A stretch of DNA of 64,000 nucleotides, from positions 2,481,001 to 2,545,000 of the forward strand of contig NZ_CP144918.1 in assembly GCF_036700095.1 (NCBI RefSeq), given 5' to 3'. The position numbers were made by a program, and so were the translations under genes. Of the stretch, positions 1 through 12,837 are shown piece after piece (positions within the stretch are counted from its first letter, which is position 1; every line of letters starts with the position of its first letter). The notes below the pieces were generated by a model. The model saw nothing but the letters and a program-made list of their open reading frames with translations. It was not told where the DNA came from and ran no database searches. The DNA is from Pelagerythrobacter marensis (GTDB lineage: Bacteria > Pseudomonadota > Alphaproteobacteria > Sphingomonadales > Sphingomonadaceae).

Positions 1-72
1 GGCCGAGCCGTCCTCCGCCGGGCGGCTGTCCTTTACCTGGCTGTCGTCATGCGCGCAGAAGGGGCATCGCAT
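1..72 (-). CDS. nrdR: NrdR transcriptional repressor, N-terminal fragment (cut by window edge)
   Basis: Reading the minus strand from 72 gives a protein beginning MRCPFCAHDDSQVKDSRPAE. This is the characteristic N-terminal zinc ribbon (CPFC) of NrdR, the ATP/dATP-sensing repressor of ribonucleotide reductase genes. Only 24 codons are inside the window; the rest lies beyond position 1. The start lies 6 nt past the glyA stop codon, so the two are probably co-transcribed, and glyA-nrdR linkage is common in alphaproteobacteria. Seen directly: the Cys motif and start codon. Inferred: the remainder of the protein. Confidence 0.85.
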   Translation of the reverse strand, partial: MRCPFCAHDDSQVKDSRPAEDGSA

Positions 73-78
73 CGCGCA

Positions 79-1389
<1,311 letters not shown>

Positions 1390-1397
1390 CGGCGTTC

Positions 1398-1835
1398 TCA
1401 GCAGCTTGGGTTTGAAAGTTTGTCGACACGGCGCTGATGGCGGCCGCCGCCGAAGTCGGTGCCGATGAAGGCCGCCACGCAGGCCTTGGCCTGTTCGATC
1501 CCGATCAGGCGGGCACCCAGGGCAATCACATTGGCATCGTTATGCTCGCGCGCGAGCCGGGCGGAAAGCGGTTCCGACACGAGCGCGCATCGCACGCCGG
1601 GGTTGCGGTTGGCGGCGATCGAGATGCCGATGCCGGAACCGCACAGTGCGATCCCGCGCTCGGCCGTGCCTTCGGCGACAACTGCCGCCAGTTTGTAGCC
1701 GTAGTCGGGGTAATCGACGCTGTCGTGACTGTCCGGTCCGAGGTCGGCGACTTCGTGGCCTTCCTCTATCAACCATTCGCGCAGGGCGGCTTTCATGTCG
1801 ATGGCCGCGTGGTCGGAAGCTATGGCAATACGCAT
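1398..1835 (-). CDS. rpiB: Ribose-5-phosphate isomerase B
   Basis: The 145-residue product interconverts ribose-5-phosphate and ribulose-5-phosphate in the pentose phosphate pathway. It starts [18 protein letters not shown], the usual RpiB N-terminus, and contains the active-site segment [15 protein letters not shown] with the catalytic Cys. An in-frame extension upstream to 1877 exists, but the family start is the ATG at 1835. The C-terminus ([13 protein letters not shown]) matches the family. It precedes glyA on the same strand with very short spacing. Confidence 0.95.
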   Translation of the reverse strand: MRIAIASDHAAIDMKAALREWLIEEGHEVADLGPDSHDSVDYPDYGYKLAAVVAEGTAERGIALCGSGIGISIAANRNPGVRCALVSEPLSARLAREHNDANVIALGARLIGIEQAKACVAAFIGTDFGGGRHQRRVDKLSNPSC

Positions 1836-1967
1836 GGCCGGCCCCATAAGGCTTTCGGCCGCAGTGTGCCACCGCAAAGCGACAGTTCTCCCGAGTTCGT
1901 TCGCCCTGCACCTGCTCGACGCAGCCGGAACGCGGCGAACGCCCGGCCCGCCGGGGCGGCGCCGCCC

Positions 1968-3992
1968 CTACTGATCGAGGAAGCTGCGCATCTTGCGGCT
2001 GCGGCTCGGATGCTTGAGCTTGCGCAGGGCCTTCGCCTCGATCTGCCGGATGCGTTCGCGCGTCACGCTGAACTGCTGGCCGACTTCCTCCAGCGTGTGA
2101 TCGGTGTTCATGCCGATGCCGAAGCGCATGCGCAGCACGCGCTCCTCGCGCGGAGTGAGGCTGGCGAGCACGCGGGTGACGGTTTCCTTCAGGTTCGCCT
2201 GGATCGCGGCATCCACCGGGATGATCGCGTTCTTGTCCTCGATGAAATCGCCGAGGTGCGAATCCTCCTCGTCGCCGATCGGCGTTTCGAGGCTGATCGG
2301 CTCCTTGGCGATTTTCATCACCTTGCGGACTTTCTCGAGCGGCATGGAGAGGCGTTCCGCCATCTCCTCGGGCGTCGGCTCGCGGCCCTGTTCGTGGAGG
2401 AACTGGCGGCTGGTCCGCACGAGCTTGTTGATCGTTTCGATCATATGGACCGGGATGCGGATCGTGCGCGCCTGGTCGGCGATCGAGCGGGTGATGGCCT
2501 GCCGGATCCACCAGGTGGCGTACGTGCTGAACTTGTAGCCGCGGCGATACTCGAACTTGTCGACCGCCTTCATCAGGCCGATATTCCCCTCCTGGATCAG
2601 GTCGAGGAACTGCAGGCCGCGGTTGGTGTATTTCTTGGCGATCGAGATCACGAGGCGCAAGTTGGCCTCGACCATTTCCTTCTTGGCGATACGCGCCTCG
2701 CGCTCGCCCTTCTGGACCATGTTCACGATCCGGCGGAACTCGTCCAGGCTCATGCCGGTCTGGCTGGCGATGTCGGAAATCTCGGCGCGAATACGTTCCA
2801 CCGCATCGGCTTCCTTCTCGGCGAAGGCGGCCCATTTCTTGTCCTTCTTCGCCCGTTCCTTGAGCCAGGCATCGTCAAGCTCGTTGCCGATATAGGCATT
2901 CAGGAAGTCGACGCGCTTGATCTTGTGCCGCTCGGCAAGGCGCAGCATCTGGCCGCCGAGGGCGGTCAGCCGGCGGTTGAAGGCATAGAGATTGTCGACC
3001 AGGAACTCGATCTTGGTCGCATGGAACTGCACGCTTTCGACCTCGGCGGTGAGGTCTTCGCGCAGCTTCTCGTATTTCTTTTCCTTCGCCGCAGGGAAGT
3101 CTTCCCCCCGGCCGAGAGTCTCGACCCGCTCCGCCTGAATCCGCTCGAACTTCTTGAACAGGTCGGTGATGCGGGCGAACCGTTCGATCGCGTCGGGCTT
3201 GAGCGCGGCCTCCATCTGCGCGAGCGACATCGTGTTGTCTTCTTCGTCGTCATCATCATCGCGCTGACGCGAGCTTTCGCCGTCTTCATCGTCTTCGTCG
3301 GCGGCTTCGTCGCTTTCGTCGTCGTCGCGGATCGAGGGGCCGGCAGTCTCTTCGGAGATCTCGCCGTCGTCGTCCTCCGCACCCTCTTCCATCTTGTCCG
3401 CGGGCGGTTCCTTGGAGAGCATGGCATCGAGATCGAGGATTTCACGCAGCTGCATCTCTTCGCTGTTGAGCGCTTCGGACCACTGGATGATGGCATGAAA
3501 CGTGATCGGGCTTTCGCACAGGCCGATGATCATCGTGTCGCGGCCGGCCTCGATCCGCTTGGCAATGGCGATCTCGCCTTCGCGGCTCAGCAGTTCCACC
3601 GCGCCCATTTCGCGCAGGTACATCCGTACCGGATCGTCGGTGCGGTCGGTCGTGGTGACTTTCTTGGTCGCGGTCGCGGCGGCTTTCTTGGCGGGCTTGG
3701 CATCCTCGCCATCGGCATCGCCGGCGATTTCCTCGACTTCGCTTTCCGCGTCGGCTTCGGCTTCCGCCTCTTCGTCGTTTTCGACGATATTGACGCCCAT
3801 TTCGGAAATCGCGGACATCACGTCCTCGATCTGGTCGGTCGTCATCTGATCCTGCGGCAAAGCCTCGTTGAGTTCGTCAACGGTGACGTATCCGCGCTTC
3901 TTCGCACGGGTAATGAGCTTCTTGATCGATGCCTCGTTGAGGTCGATCAGCGGTGCGTCATCGGTTTCGGAGTTCTTGGACTTGGTTGCCAT
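1968..3992 (-). CDS. rpoD: RNA polymerase primary sigma factor RpoD (sigma-70)
   Basis: This 674-residue housekeeping sigma factor directs core RNA polymerase to most promoters. Visible parts in order: region 1.1 ([20 protein letters not shown]), an acidic low-complexity insert (about residues 190-260, rich in D/E), region 2 ([30 protein letters not shown]), region 3 and region 4.2 ([20 protein letters not shown]). The start at 3992 is preferred over an in-frame ATG at 4022 because the protein then begins [12 protein letters not shown] and clears the dnaG stop by 10 nt. The dnaG-rpoD order is the classic macromolecular-synthesis arrangement. Confidence 0.96.
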   Translation of the reverse strand: MATKSKNSETDDAPLIDLNEASIKKLITRAKKRGYVTVDELNEALPQDQMTTDQIEDVMSAISEMGVNIVENDEEAEAEADAESEVEEIAGDADGEDAKPAKKAAATATKKVTTTDRTDDPVRMYLREMGAVELLSREGEIAIAKRIEAGRDTMIIGLCESPITFHAIIQWSEALNSEEMQLREILDLDAMLSKEPPADKMEEGAEDDDGEISEETAGPSIRDDDESDEAADEDDEDGESSRQRDDDDDEEDNTMSLAQMEAALKPDAIERFARITDLFKKFERIQAERVETLGRGEDFPAAKEKKYEKLREDLTAEVESVQFHATKIEFLVDNLYAFNRRLTALGGQMLRLAERHKIKRVDFLNAYIGNELDDAWLKERAKKDKKWAAFAEKEADAVERIRAEISDIASQTGMSLDEFRRIVNMVQKGEREARIAKKEMVEANLRLVISIAKKYTNRGLQFLDLIQEGNIGLMKAVDKFEYRRGYKFSTYATWWIRQAITRSIADQARTIRIPVHMIETINKLVRTSRQFLHEQGREPTPEEMAERLSMPLEKVRKVMKIAKEPISLETPIGDEEDSHLGDFIEDKNAIIPVDAAIQANLKETVTRVLASLTPREERVLRMRFGIGMNTDHTLEEVGQQFSVTRERIRQIEAKALRKLKHPSRSRKMRSFLDQ

Positions 3993-4002
3993 GAAGGTGC
4001 GT

Positions 4003-5895
4003 TCAATCCGTGTCTGCGCCATTGGCGGGCCCTGTTCCCCCCCGACGCGTTGAATCAGCTTGGGCCGCCGAAGCAGCCCGTCGGCTCGACATCTGCCCTA
4101 GTCGTCGCTCGAATTCCAGCTTTCGTTTAAGCAATCTCTGCTGCTCGACGAAAGCTCCTTCCGGGTCGGTTTCGAACCGCGCTGTCGCTGCGGCGAGCGC
4201 AGCCTCCAGCGCGGGCCTTTCGACCAGCAACGCCACGGCTTCGGCCAACTGTTCGCGCGCGACTTGCGGATCGATGCCTTGCCCGAGGAAGGCGAAACGG
4301 GTGTTATCCGGCGGCGCGACGGGGCCATCCAGAGACGATATGGGCAAAGTTTCACCCGGTTCAAGCATTTCGACCGCTTCCAGCACGGCATCGACCGCCG
4401 GGCCGGCCTTCGGATCGAGCTGCGCGAAGCGGCCGAGCTGTTCGGCATGACGCAGCGCCTCGTCGGGAAAACGCATCAGTCCGGCAATGACGGCCGAGAC
4501 AAGCTGGTCGCGCGATCCCGCCTGCGCGCCGCGCAGCCGCTGTGCCGCTTCGGGCGAAAGCCGGGGGATCGGCGGTTTGCGCCAGTCGCCGCCCTGGCGC
4601 CCTCGCGGCAGCGATCCGCCCCGTTCGCGGCGGGGAAAGGCGAAGGCGGAGAAACGCTCGAGCAACTCGCGCTTGTACAGCGCGCGAATGTCGGGATGTT
4701 CGATTTTCTCCACGTGATCGAGCAGGCGCTGTTTCAAGCCGGCCTTGTCCTCCGGCGTGTCGAGGGGCTGCGCGGCGCGTTCGAAATCCCACAGCGTCTC
4801 GATCAGGGTCGCAGGCGCTTCGAGCAGCTTTTCCATCGCGCGCGGTCCCTGCTGGCGCAGAAGGTCGTCGGGGTCGAGGCCCGTGGGCAGGCGCACTATC
4901 GCCAGCGAGTGGGCCGGGCGGAGCAGGGGCAGGGCGCGTGCGATCGCCCGCATCGCGGCCCGCTGGCCGGCGGCATCGCCGTCGAAGCACAGCACGGGGG
5001 TTTCCACCATGCGCCAAAGCAGCTCGATCTGTTGCTCGGTCAGCGCGGTCCCCAGCGGCGCGACGGCATCGTCGAACCCATGCGCGGCCAGGGCGATCGC
5101 GTCCATATAGCCTTCGACCACGATCAGCCGCCCGGTCCGGCGCGAAGCGGGACCGGCGCGATGGAGGTTGTAGAGCGTGCGCCCCTTGTCGAACAGCGGC
5201 GTATCGGGCGAGTTCAGATACTTCGGCGCGTTGGTGTCGCTGTCCAGAATACGCCCGCCGAACGCGATCACCCGGCCGCGCGCGTCCTGGATGGGCAGCA
5301 TCAGACGCGCGCGGAACCGGTCGTAGGGATCGCGATCGTCGACCGCGATCCTCAGGCCGGCTTCGACCAGCAGGCTTTCGTCGAACTGCGAAAGCGCGGC
5401 CTTCAGCGCCTGACGGTCGGCCGGGGCGTAGCCGAATCCGAAACGCTCCACCGTTCGCGCGTTGAAACCCCGCGACTGCAGATAGTCGCGTGCTTTCGCG
5501 CCGCCGGAACCGGCGAGATTGGCGGCGAACCAGTCCTGCGCCGCCTGCATCACCTCGTGCAGCCCGGCGTGTTCCTGCGCTCGCTGCGCCGCGCGCGGAT
5601 CGGGGGCGGGGACTTCCATGCCCGCCTCGGCCGCAAGTTCCTTCACCGCGTCCATGAACGACAGCCCGCGCTGGTCCGTCATCCAGCGGATCGCGTCGCC
5701 ATGCGCGCCGCAGCCGAAGCAATGATAGAAGCCCTTCTCGTCGCTGACCGTGAAGCTGGGCGTCTTCTCGTCATGGAACGGGCAGCAGGCCTTCCACTCG
5801 CGCCCCGCGCGCTGGAGCTTGGTCGTGCGCATGATCACGCTCGAAAGCGTTATGCGCGATCGCAGCTCGTCCAGCCATTGTGGGGTCAGCGCCAT
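4003..5895 (-). CDS. dnaG: DNA primase
   Basis: This 630-residue primase makes RNA primers at the replication fork. The N-terminal zinc-binding domain is visible ([12 protein letters not shown] and [11 protein letters not shown], about residues 37-65). The TOPRIM catalytic core contains [11 protein letters not shown] and [13 protein letters not shown]. The C-terminal helicase-binding part is poorly conserved, as usual for the family. It ends 10 nt before the rpoD start codon and is probably transcribed with it. Length is normal for alphaproteobacteria. Confidence 0.96.
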   Translation of the reverse strand: MALTPQWLDELRSRITLSSVIMRTTKLQRAGREWKACCPFHDEKTPSFTVSDEKGFYHCFGCGAHGDAIRWMTDQRGLSFMDAVKELAAEAGMEVPAPDPRAAQRAQEHAGLHEVMQAAQDWFAANLAGSGGAKARDYLQSRGFNARTVERFGFGYAPADRQALKAALSQFDESLLVEAGLRIAVDDRDPYDRFRARLMLPIQDARGRVIAFGGRILDSDTNAPKYLNSPDTPLFDKGRTLYNLHRAGPASRRTGRLIVVEGYMDAIALAAHGFDDAVAPLGTALTEQQIELLWRMVETPVLCFDGDAAGQRAAMRAIARALPLLRPAHSLAIVRLPTGLDPDDLLRQQGPRAMEKLLEAPATLIETLWDFERAAQPLDTPEDKAGLKQRLLDHVEKIEHPDIRALYKRELLERFSAFAFPRRERGGSLPRGRQGGDWRKPPIPRLSPEAAQRLRGAQAGSRDQLVSAVIAGLMRFPDEALRHAEQLGRFAQLDPKAGPAVDAVLEAVEMLEPGETLPISSLDGPVAPPDNTRFAFLGQGIDPQVAREQLAEAVALLVERPALEAALAAATARFETDPEGAFVEQQRLLKRKLEFERRLGQMSSRRAASAAQADSTRRGGTGPANGADTD

Positions 5896-5936
5896 CCGCG
5901 ATCAATGCGCGGCGCGGCCCTCCAGTTCAAGGGCGA

Positions 5937-6692
5937 TCAGCGAGGCTCGGCGGGGGTGGCGCAGGCGTTTGGGGCAGAAGCGTCGGCAGCCGGATAGGGA
6001 CCGGGACCGTGCGCGGCGGTGTAGTTGGCGAAAATCGCATAGGCATCGCGCGGACCCGCGGGCGGCACGGTCGATCTCCAGTAGAACGTCAGCGGCTCTG
6101 CCTGCTTCCACTGATCGCCGCCGTCGCCGGCACTGACGGTCCAAACCAGACCGCCTTCGTGGCATGTCACCACCACATCGGCCTTGGCGCCGACCGCGGC
6201 GAGAGCTTCCGCCTTCGAATAGCCGGCCTCGCCCGTAAAGCCGTGCGCGGGCATTGTCAGGCGAAACTCGGTTGCCCGCTCGACATTCGACGAGGTATTG
6301 CCCTCGCCGTCGCCCGAGGTCGGATCGTTGTCCTCGCCGGGATGGACGACGTGGACATAAGTAAAGACCGTACCCTCCGGTGCCGTGGCAGGATTGCACG
6401 GGTCCATGCCGGCCGGACAGGCGACATAAGACCGGACATCGGCGAAATTGCCCGTCGCGTTGCTCAGCGCGCCCTTGACCTCGTCGCCTTGCGGACCGGC
6501 GACTTTGGCACCAAGGGTCAGTGCGCCGAAATCGCCCGCCGGCAGGGTCTTCGCCGCCGCATCGGCCGCGCCGTCCGTGTCGATCCGTTCGAGGTCGGTC
6601 ACGGCTTGTTCGCCGGACTCGCCGGAACCGTCGGAACAGGCTGCAAGCGCGAGCGCCCCGGCAGCGGCGAGAACGGCGAAACGGCAGGTCAT
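5937..6692 (-). CDS. Putative lipoprotein of unknown function
   Basis: This is a 251-residue product. It starts MTCRFAVLAAAGALALAACS, a typical lipoprotein signal with a lipobox (LAAC) giving Cys 19 as the lipidation site. The mature part has no domain I recognise. It contains HPGEDNDPTSGDGEGN, a possible acidic loop, and several Cys residues. The ATG overlaps the yqeY stop as ATGA, so the two genes are translationally coupled. Location is probably the periplasmic face of the inner or outer membrane. Function is unknown. Confidence 0.8.
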   Translation of the reverse strand: MTCRFAVLAAAGALALAACSDGSGESGEQAVTDLERIDTDGAADAAAKTLPAGDFGALTLGAKVAGPQGDEVKGALSNATGNFADVRSYVACPAGMDPCNPATAPEGTVFTYVHVVHPGEDNDPTSGDGEGNTSSNVERATEFRLTMPAHGFTGEAGYSKAEALAAVGAKADVVVTCHEGGLVWTVSAGDGGDQWKQAEPLTFYWRSTVPPAGPRDAYAIFANYTAAHGPGPYPAADASAPNACATPAEPR

Positions 6693-7141
6693 GCTAGGCT
6701 CTCCTTCACCAGGGCGCTGGCCCGGCTCATGTCGAGCACAGCGCCGTGGCGCGCCTTCAGTTCCGCCATGACCCGGCCCATGTCCTTGATCGATTCGGCG
6801 CCGAGGTCCGCCTTCACGGCCTCGATCGCGGCGCGGGTCTCGGATTCGTCCATCATCTGCGGCAGGAATTCTTCTATCACCGCCAGTTCGCCGCGCTCCT
6901 GCTGCGCCAGCTCTTCGCGACCGCCTTCCTCGTACATCTGGATCGATTCGCGCCGCTGTTTGGCCATCTTCTGCAACACCTCGATCACCAGGTCGTCGTC
7001 GCCGACGTCCTTGCCGCTGGTGCGCTGTTCGATGTCGCGGTCCTTGATCTTGGCGGCGATCAGGCGGAGAGCGGCGGTCCGCTGCTTGTCGCCCGCCTTC
7101 ATCGCCTGGACAGTGGCCTGCTTGATGTCGTCGCGGATCAT
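6689..7141 (-). CDS. GatB/YqeY domain protein
   Basis: A 150-residue YqeY-like protein. The family shares the C-terminal tRNA-binding domain of GatB amidotransferase subunits, and its own role is not well defined. Family features seen: MIRDDIKQATVQAMKAGDK at the start, RLIAAKIKDRD, and a C-terminal segment with IKDMGRVMAELKARHG. YqeY homologues are frequently found near dnaG/rpoD, as here. The gene is divergent from carA, with about 146 nt between the two starts. Confidence 0.9.
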   Translation of the reverse strand: MIRDDIKQATVQAMKAGDKQRTAALRLIAAKIKDRDIEQRTSGKDVGDDDLVIEVLQKMAKQRRESIQMYEEGGREELAQQERGELAVIEEFLPQMMDESETRAAIEAVKADLGAESIKDMGRVMAELKARHGAVLDMSRASALVKESLA

Positions 7142-7287
7142 GAGGATGGTCTTTCTGTCGCAAATGTGGGGTGTGCGCTGGCTTTACCCCGATATTTCGC
7201 AATTGGACAGGTTGACGGGCACCGCGGCTGGGCCTAGCGGCTGAGACTTAGCAACATTGCCGGAAACCAACGAACTCGGAGCGCCCA

Positions 7288-8463
7288 ATGGCAGACCCCG
7301 TTACCACGCCTGCGCAACCCAAAGGAGCGACCGGCGTGCTGGTTCTGGCCGACGGGACGATCGTCTGGGGCATGGGCTTCGGGGCCAGGGGCAGCGCGGT
7401 GGGCGAAGTGTGCTTCAACACCGCGATGACCGGATACCAGGAAGTGATGACGGACCCGTCCTATGCCGGGCAGATCGTGACCTTCACTTTCCCGCATATC
7501 GGCAATGTCGGCGCGAATGCCGAGGATGTCGAATCGCAGGTCGAAGGGGCCGTCGGCTGCATCGTGCGCGAGGAGGTGACGCCGCACTCCAATTTCCGCG
7601 CGCGCGAAGAGTTCGGCGAATGGCTGGCGGCGATGGACAAGATCGGCCTGTCGGGCGTCGACACTCGCGCGCTCACCCGCCGTATCCGGCTGCAGGGTGC
7701 CCCCAATGCGGTGATCGCGCACGATCCTGCGGGCGAGTTCGACATTCCCGCACTGCTCAAGCGCGCGCAGGAATGGCCGGGGCTGGAGGGGATGGACCTT
7801 GCCCAGCGCGTCAGCCGCGACAAGCAGGAAAGCTGGGAAGGCGGCTACTGGCGCCTCGGCACCGGTTACGGCCGCTCGCCGCACGACGACGCGCGGCCGC
7901 ATGTCGTCGCGATCGATTATGGCAGCAAGGACAATATCTTCCGCAACCTGGTGAAGGCCGGCGCGCGGGTGACGGTGGTGCCGGCGAAGACCTCGCTCGA
8001 CGAAGTGCTCGCGCTCTCGCCGCAGGGGGTCTTCCTGTCCAACGGTCCGGGCGATCCGGCGGCGACCGGCGAGTACGCAGTGCCGACGATCAAGGCGCTG
8101 CTGGAGCACGACATGCCGATCTTCGGCATCTGCCTCGGCCACCAGATGCTCGGTCTCGCCGCCGGTGCGAAGACCGCCAAGATGCACCAGGGCCATCGCG
8201 GCGCGAACCACCCGGTCAAGCGGCTGGAGGACGGCGTGGTCGAGATCACCAGCATGAACCACGGTTTCGCGGTCGACAATTCGACGCTTCCCGACGGGGT
8301 CGAGGAAACCCACGTCAGCCTGTTCGACGGCTCCAACTGCGGCATCGCGATCAAGGGCAAGCGCGCATTCGGCGTGCAGTACCACCCCGAGGCAAGCCCT
8401 GGACCGCAGGACAGCTTCTACTTGTTCGAGAAGTTCGTGGCGATGTTGGGGGCTCAACATTGA
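7288..8463 (+). CDS. carA: Carbamoyl-phosphate synthase small subunit
   Basis: The 391-residue glutaminase subunit supplies ammonia to CarB for carbamoyl phosphate, feeding pyrimidine and arginine synthesis. Seen: the N-terminal CPSase small-chain domain ([21 protein letters not shown]) and a class I glutamine amidotransferase domain with [10 protein letters not shown], the nucleophile elbow [13 protein letters not shown] and the His-Glu dyad region [11 protein letters not shown]. The start codon follows GGAGCGCCCA, identical to the leader of eno. carB lies 331 nt downstream on the same strand. Confidence 0.97.
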   Translation: MADPVTTPAQPKGATGVLVLADGTIVWGMGFGARGSAVGEVCFNTAMTGYQEVMTDPSYAGQIVTFTFPHIGNVGANAEDVESQVEGAVGCIVREEVTPHSNFRAREEFGEWLAAMDKIGLSGVDTRALTRRIRLQGAPNAVIAHDPAGEFDIPALLKRAQEWPGLEGMDLAQRVSRDKQESWEGGYWRLGTGYGRSPHDDARPHVVAIDYGSKDNIFRNLVKAGARVTVVPAKTSLDEVLALSPQGVFLSNGPGDPAATGEYAVPTIKALLEHDMPIFGICLGHQMLGLAAGAKTAKMHQGHRGANHPVKRLEDGVVEITSMNHGFAVDNSTLPDGVEETHVSLFDGSNCGIAIKGKRAFGVQYHPEASPGPQDSFYLFEKFVAMLGAQH

Positions 8464-8795
8464 CCCGCTGGTCTTATGGGCCGCGCGGCGTTTTGACGCA
8501 TTTACGAAGCGATTTTCGTGCTCGACGCGGGCGAAGAGGAGATTTTCAGCCGCCTATTTATTCGCGCCTCTATCTTCGAGAACGTGGCTTGGAGCGTATT
8601 TTGAAGCACTATGGTTTCTCGATAGAGGCGCGGACGAAGAGGACGGTCTTGGTCAAGGTTTCTGGTGACCTAAGCTCGGATCGCGCTTCGCGTGCAGCTG
8701 AGCATTTTCTTCGGCAATCCGCGCTGTCACGGCTCCGCCGCGTTGCAATCAAATTGATGCGCAGCAATCAATCAAACAACAGGTTCGGCTTCTGA
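8460..8795 (+). CDS. Doubtful small ORF between carA and carB
   Basis: The carA-carB gap is 331 nt and has one fully open frame. It runs from a TTG that overlaps the carA stop (TTGA, 8460) to a TGA that overlaps the carB start (TGATG, 8793-8797). The 111-residue product would be basic ([35 protein letters not shown]) with no recognised domain. The coupling at both ends argues for a gene. The lower G+C, poor codon bias and lack of an ATG argue against. I see no clear terminator or tRNA in the gap. It could equally be the decayed remains of an insertion. Confidence 0.3.
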   Translation: MTRWSYGPRGVLTHLRSDFRARRGRRGDFQPPIYSRLYLRERGLERILKHYGFSIEARTKRTVLVKVSGDLSSDRASRAAEHFLRQSALSRLRRVAIKLMRSNQSNNRFGF

Positions 8796-11700
8796 TGCCC
8801 AAACGCACTGACATCTCCTCGATCCTCGTTATCGGCGCCGGGCCGATCATTATCGGCCAGGCCTGCGAGTTCGATTATTCGGGCACGCAGGCGATCAAGG
8901 CGCTGAAGGAGGAGGGCTATCGCGTCATCCTCGTCAACTCCAACCCGGCGACGATCATGACCGATCCCGAGTTCGCCGACGCGACCTATGTCGAGCCGAT
9001 CACGCCCGAGATCGTCGAGAAGATCATCGCGAAGGAGCGGCCAGACGCGCTGCTGCCGACGATGGGCGGGCAGACCGCGCTCAACTGCGCGCTTGCGCTG
9101 TTCAACGACGGCACGCTGGAGAAATACGGCGTCCAGATGATCGGCGCCGATGCCGACGCGATCGACAAGGCGGAAAACCGCCAGCGCTTTCGCGAGGCGA
9201 TGGACAAGATCGGGCTGGAATCCGCGCGCAGCGGCGTGGCCAACACGCTGGACGAGGCTTTCGCAGTGCTCGAACGCACCGGCCTGCCGGCGATCATCCG
9301 CCCCAGCTTCACGCTGGGCGGCACCGGGGGCGGGATCGCCTACAACAAGGCCGAGTTCGAGCAGATCGTACGCGAAGGGCTCGACGCCAGCCCCACGACC
9401 GAGGTTCTGATCGAGGAATCGCTGCTCGGCTGGAAGGAATACGAGATGGAAGTCGTGCGCGACCGGCACGACAATGCCATCATCATTTGCTCGATCGAGA
9501 ACGTCGATCCGATGGGCGTCCACACCGGCGACAGCATCACTGTCGCCCCGGCGCTGACCCTCACCGACAAGGAATACCAGATTATGCGGTCGGCCAGCAT
9601 CGCGGTGCTGCGCGAGATCGGCGTGGAGACGGGCGGGTCGAATGTGCAGTTCGCGGTCAATCCCGCCGACGGCCGCCTGATCGTGATCGAGATGAACCCG
9701 CGCGTCTCGCGCTCCTCCGCGCTCGCATCGAAGGCCACCGGCTTCCCGATCGCCCGCGTCGCGGCCAAGCTGGCGGTCGGCTATACGCTGGACGAGATCA
9801 CCAACGAGATCACCGGCGCGACCCCGGCCAGTTTCGAGCCGACGATCGACTATGTCGTGACCAAGATCCCCCGCTTCGCCTTCGAGAAGTTCAAGGGTGC
9901 GAAGACCGAGCTTTCGACCGCGATGAAGTCGGTCGGCGAGGTCATGGCCATCGGCCGCAATTTCCAGGAATCGATGCAGAAGGCGCTGCGCGGCCTCGAA
10001 ACCGGGCTGGACGGGTTCAATGGCGTGCCGGAGCTGGAAGGCGCCGATCGCGAGACGATCACGACCGCGCTCAGCCGCCGCACGCACGACCGGCTGCTGA
10101 AAGTCGCCCAGGCGATGCGCGAAGGCTTCTCGGTCGAGGATATCCAGGCGATTACCGGATACGATCCGTGGTTCCTGCGCCAGATCGCCGCCATCGTCGC
10201 GGCCGAGAAGGACGTGAGCGAGAACGGGCTTCCGAGGGATGCGGAGAGCCTGCACCGGCTGAAGGCTATGGGCTTTTCCGACCGCCGCCTGGCCAAGCTG
10301 GCCGTGCGCTCGGTGGGGGTTGCCGGGGGGCTGGCGGAGACCCAGGCCACTCGTTCCGGCCTGCTACACGATACCGTGCGCGCCATGGCTGGCGCGACCA
10401 GCGAGGAAGAAGTCCGCAAGCTGCGCCGCAAGCTGGGCGTCCTGCCCGTTTTCAAGCGGATCGATTCCTGCGCTGCCGAGTTCGAGGCGGTCACGCCCTA
10501 CATGTATTCGACGTACGAGAAGCCGAGTTTCGGCGAGGGCGAGGACGAGGCCCGGCCGAGCGACCGGCGCAAGATCGTGATCCTCGGCGGCGGGCCGAAC
10601 CGGATCGGGCAGGGCATCGAGTTCGATTACTGCTGCGTCCACGCCTGCTTCGCGCTCAACGAAGCGGGCTACGAAACGATCATGGTCAACTGCAACCCGG
10701 AAACGGTGAGCACCGACTACGACACTTCGGATCGCCTCTATTTCGAACCGCTCACTGCCGAGGATGTGCTGGAAATCCTGCGGGTGGAGCAGCAGAGCGG
10801 CGAGCTGGTCGGCGTCATCGTCCAGTTCGGCGGACAGACTCCGCTCAAGCTGGCGCAGGCGCTGGAGGATGAAGGGATCCCGATCCTCGGCACCAGTCCC
10901 GACGCGATCGACCTGGCCGAAGATCGCGAGCGCTTCGCCAAGCTGGTCAACCAGCTGAAGCTCAAACAGCCGCTCAACGGTATCGCCAAGAGCCGCGACG
11001 AAGCCGCGGCGGTGGCGGCGCGCATCGGCTATCCGGTGCTGCTGCGCCCCAGCTACGTGCTCGGCGGTCGCGCGATGGAGATCGTCGACAGCGAGGCGCA
11101 GCTCGACGACTATATTGCCACTGCGGTCCACGTCTCGGGCGACAGCCCGGTGCTGGTCGACCAGTACTTGCGCGACGCGATCGAATGCGATGTGGATGCC
11201 CTGTGCGACGGCGAGGAAGTGCGCATCGCCGGCGTCATGCAGCATATCGAGGAAGCCGGGGTCCACTCGGGCGACAGCGCCTGCACCTTGCCGCCCTATT
11301 CGCTTCCGCCGGAAATCGTCGAGGAGATGGAGCGCCAGGCGGAGGCCCTGGCCAAGGCGCTCAAGGTCGTCGGCCTGATGAACGTCCAGTTCGCGGTCAA
11401 GGATGGCGAGGTCTATCTGATCGAGGTGAATCCGCGCGCCAGCCGCACCGTGCCTTTCGTGGCCAAGGCCATCGGGCAGCCGGTGGCCAAGATAGCCGCC
11501 CGGGTGATGGCGGGCGAGCCGCTGTCCTCGTTCCCCCCGTTCCGCCGCGATTTCGATTACATGGCGGTGAAGGAGGCGGTTTTCCCGTTCACCCGCTTCC
11601 CCGGTTCGGACCCGATCCTGACCCCGGAAATGCGCTCCACGGGCGAAGTCATGGGGATCGATCGCGACTTCCCCGCTGCGTTCCTCAAATCGCAACTCGG

Positions 11701-12118
11701 CGCCGGGGCGCGCTTGCCCGAGGCCGGAACGGTGTTCGTTTCGGTCAAGGACAGCGACAAGGCGATCATCCTGCCTGCGATCCAGTCGCTGATCGAGCAA
11801 GGGTTCGACGTGATCGCGACCGCGGGCACACAGGCCTATCTGGCGGAGCAGGGCCTGCCGGTGGAACGGGTCAACAAAGTGGCGCAGGGGCAGCCGCATA
11901 TCGTCGACAGGATGATCGACCGCGAGGTTGCGCTGGTGTTCAACACGACCGAAGGGTGGCAGAGCCTGATCGATTCGAAATCGATCCGCGCGACGGCGCT
12001 GGAAATGAAAATCCCCTACTACACCACCGCCGCAGCCTCGCTTGCGGCGGCGAAGGCGATTCGCGCGGTCCGGGCCAGCCAGCTTGAAGTGCGGCCGTTG
12101 CAAGACTATTATAGCTGA
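8795..12118 (+). CDS. carB: Carbamoyl-phosphate synthase large subunit
   Basis: This 1,107-residue synthetase has two homologous ATP-grasp halves and a C-terminal MGS-like allosteric domain. Seen: [19 protein letters not shown] at the start of half one, and [19 protein letters not shown] at the start of half two (about residue 592). Metal-binding [20 protein letters not shown] and [18 protein letters not shown] mark the two grasp domains. The MGS region contains [14 protein letters not shown]. Length is normal. It is preceded by the small ORF described separately and followed by greA. Confidence 0.97.
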   Translation: MPKRTDISSILVIGAGPIIIGQACEFDYSGTQAIKALKEEGYRVILVNSNPATIMTDPEFADATYVEPITPEIVEKIIAKERPDALLPTMGGQTALNCALALFNDGTLEKYGVQMIGADADAIDKAENRQRFREAMDKIGLESARSGVANTLDEAFAVLERTGLPAIIRPSFTLGGTGGGIAYNKAEFEQIVREGLDASPTTEVLIEESLLGWKEYEMEVVRDRHDNAIIICSIENVDPMGVHTGDSITVAPALTLTDKEYQIMRSASIAVLREIGVETGGSNVQFAVNPADGRLIVIEMNPRVSRSSALASKATGFPIARVAAKLAVGYTLDEITNEITGATPASFEPTIDYVVTKIPRFAFEKFKGAKTELSTAMKSVGEVMAIGRNFQESMQKALRGLETGLDGFNGVPELEGADRETITTALSRRTHDRLLKVAQAMREGFSVEDIQAITGYDPWFLRQIAAIVAAEKDVSENGLPRDAESLHRLKAMGFSDRRLAKLAVRSVGVAGGLAETQATRSGLLHDTVRAMAGATSEEEVRKLRRKLGVLPVFKRIDSCAAEFEAVTPYMYSTYEKPSFGEGEDEARPSDRRKIVILGGGPNRIGQGIEFDYCCVHACFALNEAGYETIMVNCNPETVSTDYDTSDRLYFEPLTAEDVLEILRVEQQSGELVGVIVQFGGQTPLKLAQALEDEGIPILGTSPDAIDLAEDRERFAKLVNQLKLKQPLNGIAKSRDEAAAVAARIGYPVLLRPSYVLGGRAMEIVDSEAQLDDYIATAVHVSGDSPVLVDQYLRDAIECDVDALCDGEEVRIAGVMQHIEEAGVHSGDSACTLPPYSLPPEIVEEMERQAEALAKALKVVGLMNVQFAVKDGEVYLIEVNPRASRTVPFVAKAIGQPVAKIAARVMAGEPLSSFPPFRRDFDYMAVKEAVFPFTRFPGSDPILTPEMRSTGEVMGIDRDFPAAFLKSQLGAGARLPEAGTVFVSVKDSDKAIILPAIQSLIEQGFDVIATAGTQAYLAEQGLPVERVNKVAQGQPHIVDRMIDREVALVFNTTEGWQSLIDSKSIRATALEMKIPYYTTAAASLAAAKAIRAVRASQLEVRPLQDYYS

Positions 12119-12225
12119 AACAACCCGCGTTCTCTCCCGAACATTCCGCCCGCACAGCCGCCGCCTCCCGACGGAGGGGCAGAGGGCGGAATTGCCGTGG
12201 CAGGGACGCATGGAGGAAAGACGCG

Positions 12226-12702
12226 ATGGCTACCATGGAAAAGGTCCCGATGCTGGCAGAAGGTTACGAGCGGCTGACCGCCGACCTGAAGCAGCTGCGC
12301 GCGGAACGCCCGAAAATCGTCGACGCGATCGAGGAAGCGCGCGCGCATGGCGACCTCTCGGAAAATGCCGAGTATCACGCTGCGAAGGAACGCCAGGGCC
12401 AGGTCGAGGCGCAGATCGCCGAGATCGAGGATCGCGTCAGCCGCGCGCAGATCATCGACCCGACCACGCTGTCGGGCGACAAGATCGTTTTCGGGGCCAC
12501 TGTGACCCTGCTCGACGACGACGACAAGCCGGTGAAATACCAGATCGTCGGCCAGACCGAAGCCGACGCCAACAGAGGCCGGATCAGCTACAATTCGCCC
12601 CTGGGGCGCGCGCTGATCGGCAAATCGGTCGGCGACGAGATCGAAGTGACCGTGCCGTCGGGCGACAAGTTCTACCTGGTCGACAAGATCGAGTTCATCT
12701 GA
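12226..12702 (+). CDS. greA: Transcription elongation factor GreA
   Basis: The 158-residue factor stimulates cleavage of backtracked RNA in RNA polymerase. Seen: the N-terminal coiled-coil with the conserved tip region ([20 protein letters not shown]) and the C-terminal FKBP-like domain ending [17 protein letters not shown] and VPSG. It lies 107 nt after carB on the same strand, a common carB-greA arrangement in this group. A strong hairpin follows about 95 nt downstream. Confidence 0.97.
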   Translation: MATMEKVPMLAEGYERLTADLKQLRAERPKIVDAIEEARAHGDLSENAEYHAAKERQGQVEAQIAEIEDRVSRAQIIDPTTLSGDKIVFGATVTLLDDDDKPVKYQIVGQTEADANRGRISYNSPLGRALIGKSVGDEIEVTVPSGDKFYLVDKIEFI

Positions 12703-12796
12703 CCCCCCAAGGGCCTCCTGAGGGACGCAGCAGGGGCCTGGCAATAGCGGGAAGCGTCCAGGCCCGCGCTCGGCGGCGCAGCGGCGCACACGCGGG

Positions 12797-12824
12797 CCCC
12801 AAGGGCGCCTGAGCGCTCTTGGGG
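12797..12824. terminator. Hairpin between convergent greA and DUF4170 gene
   Basis: CCCCAAGGGCGC and GCGCTCTTGGGG form a 12-bp stem (one G-T pair) with a 4-nt loop. It lies in the convergent space between greA and the DUF4170 gene. No long T tract follows on either strand, so termination efficiency is uncertain, but position and strength suggest a bidirectional terminator. Confidence 0.55.
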
Positions 12825-12837
12825 CGCAGGCTCCCCG

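Noticed and set aside
1437-4130. 897-codon plus-strand frame opposite rpiB and rpoD
   Set aside because: Shadow caused by high G+C3 of rpoD; the sequence is a patternless Asp/Glu/Arg/Leu mix.
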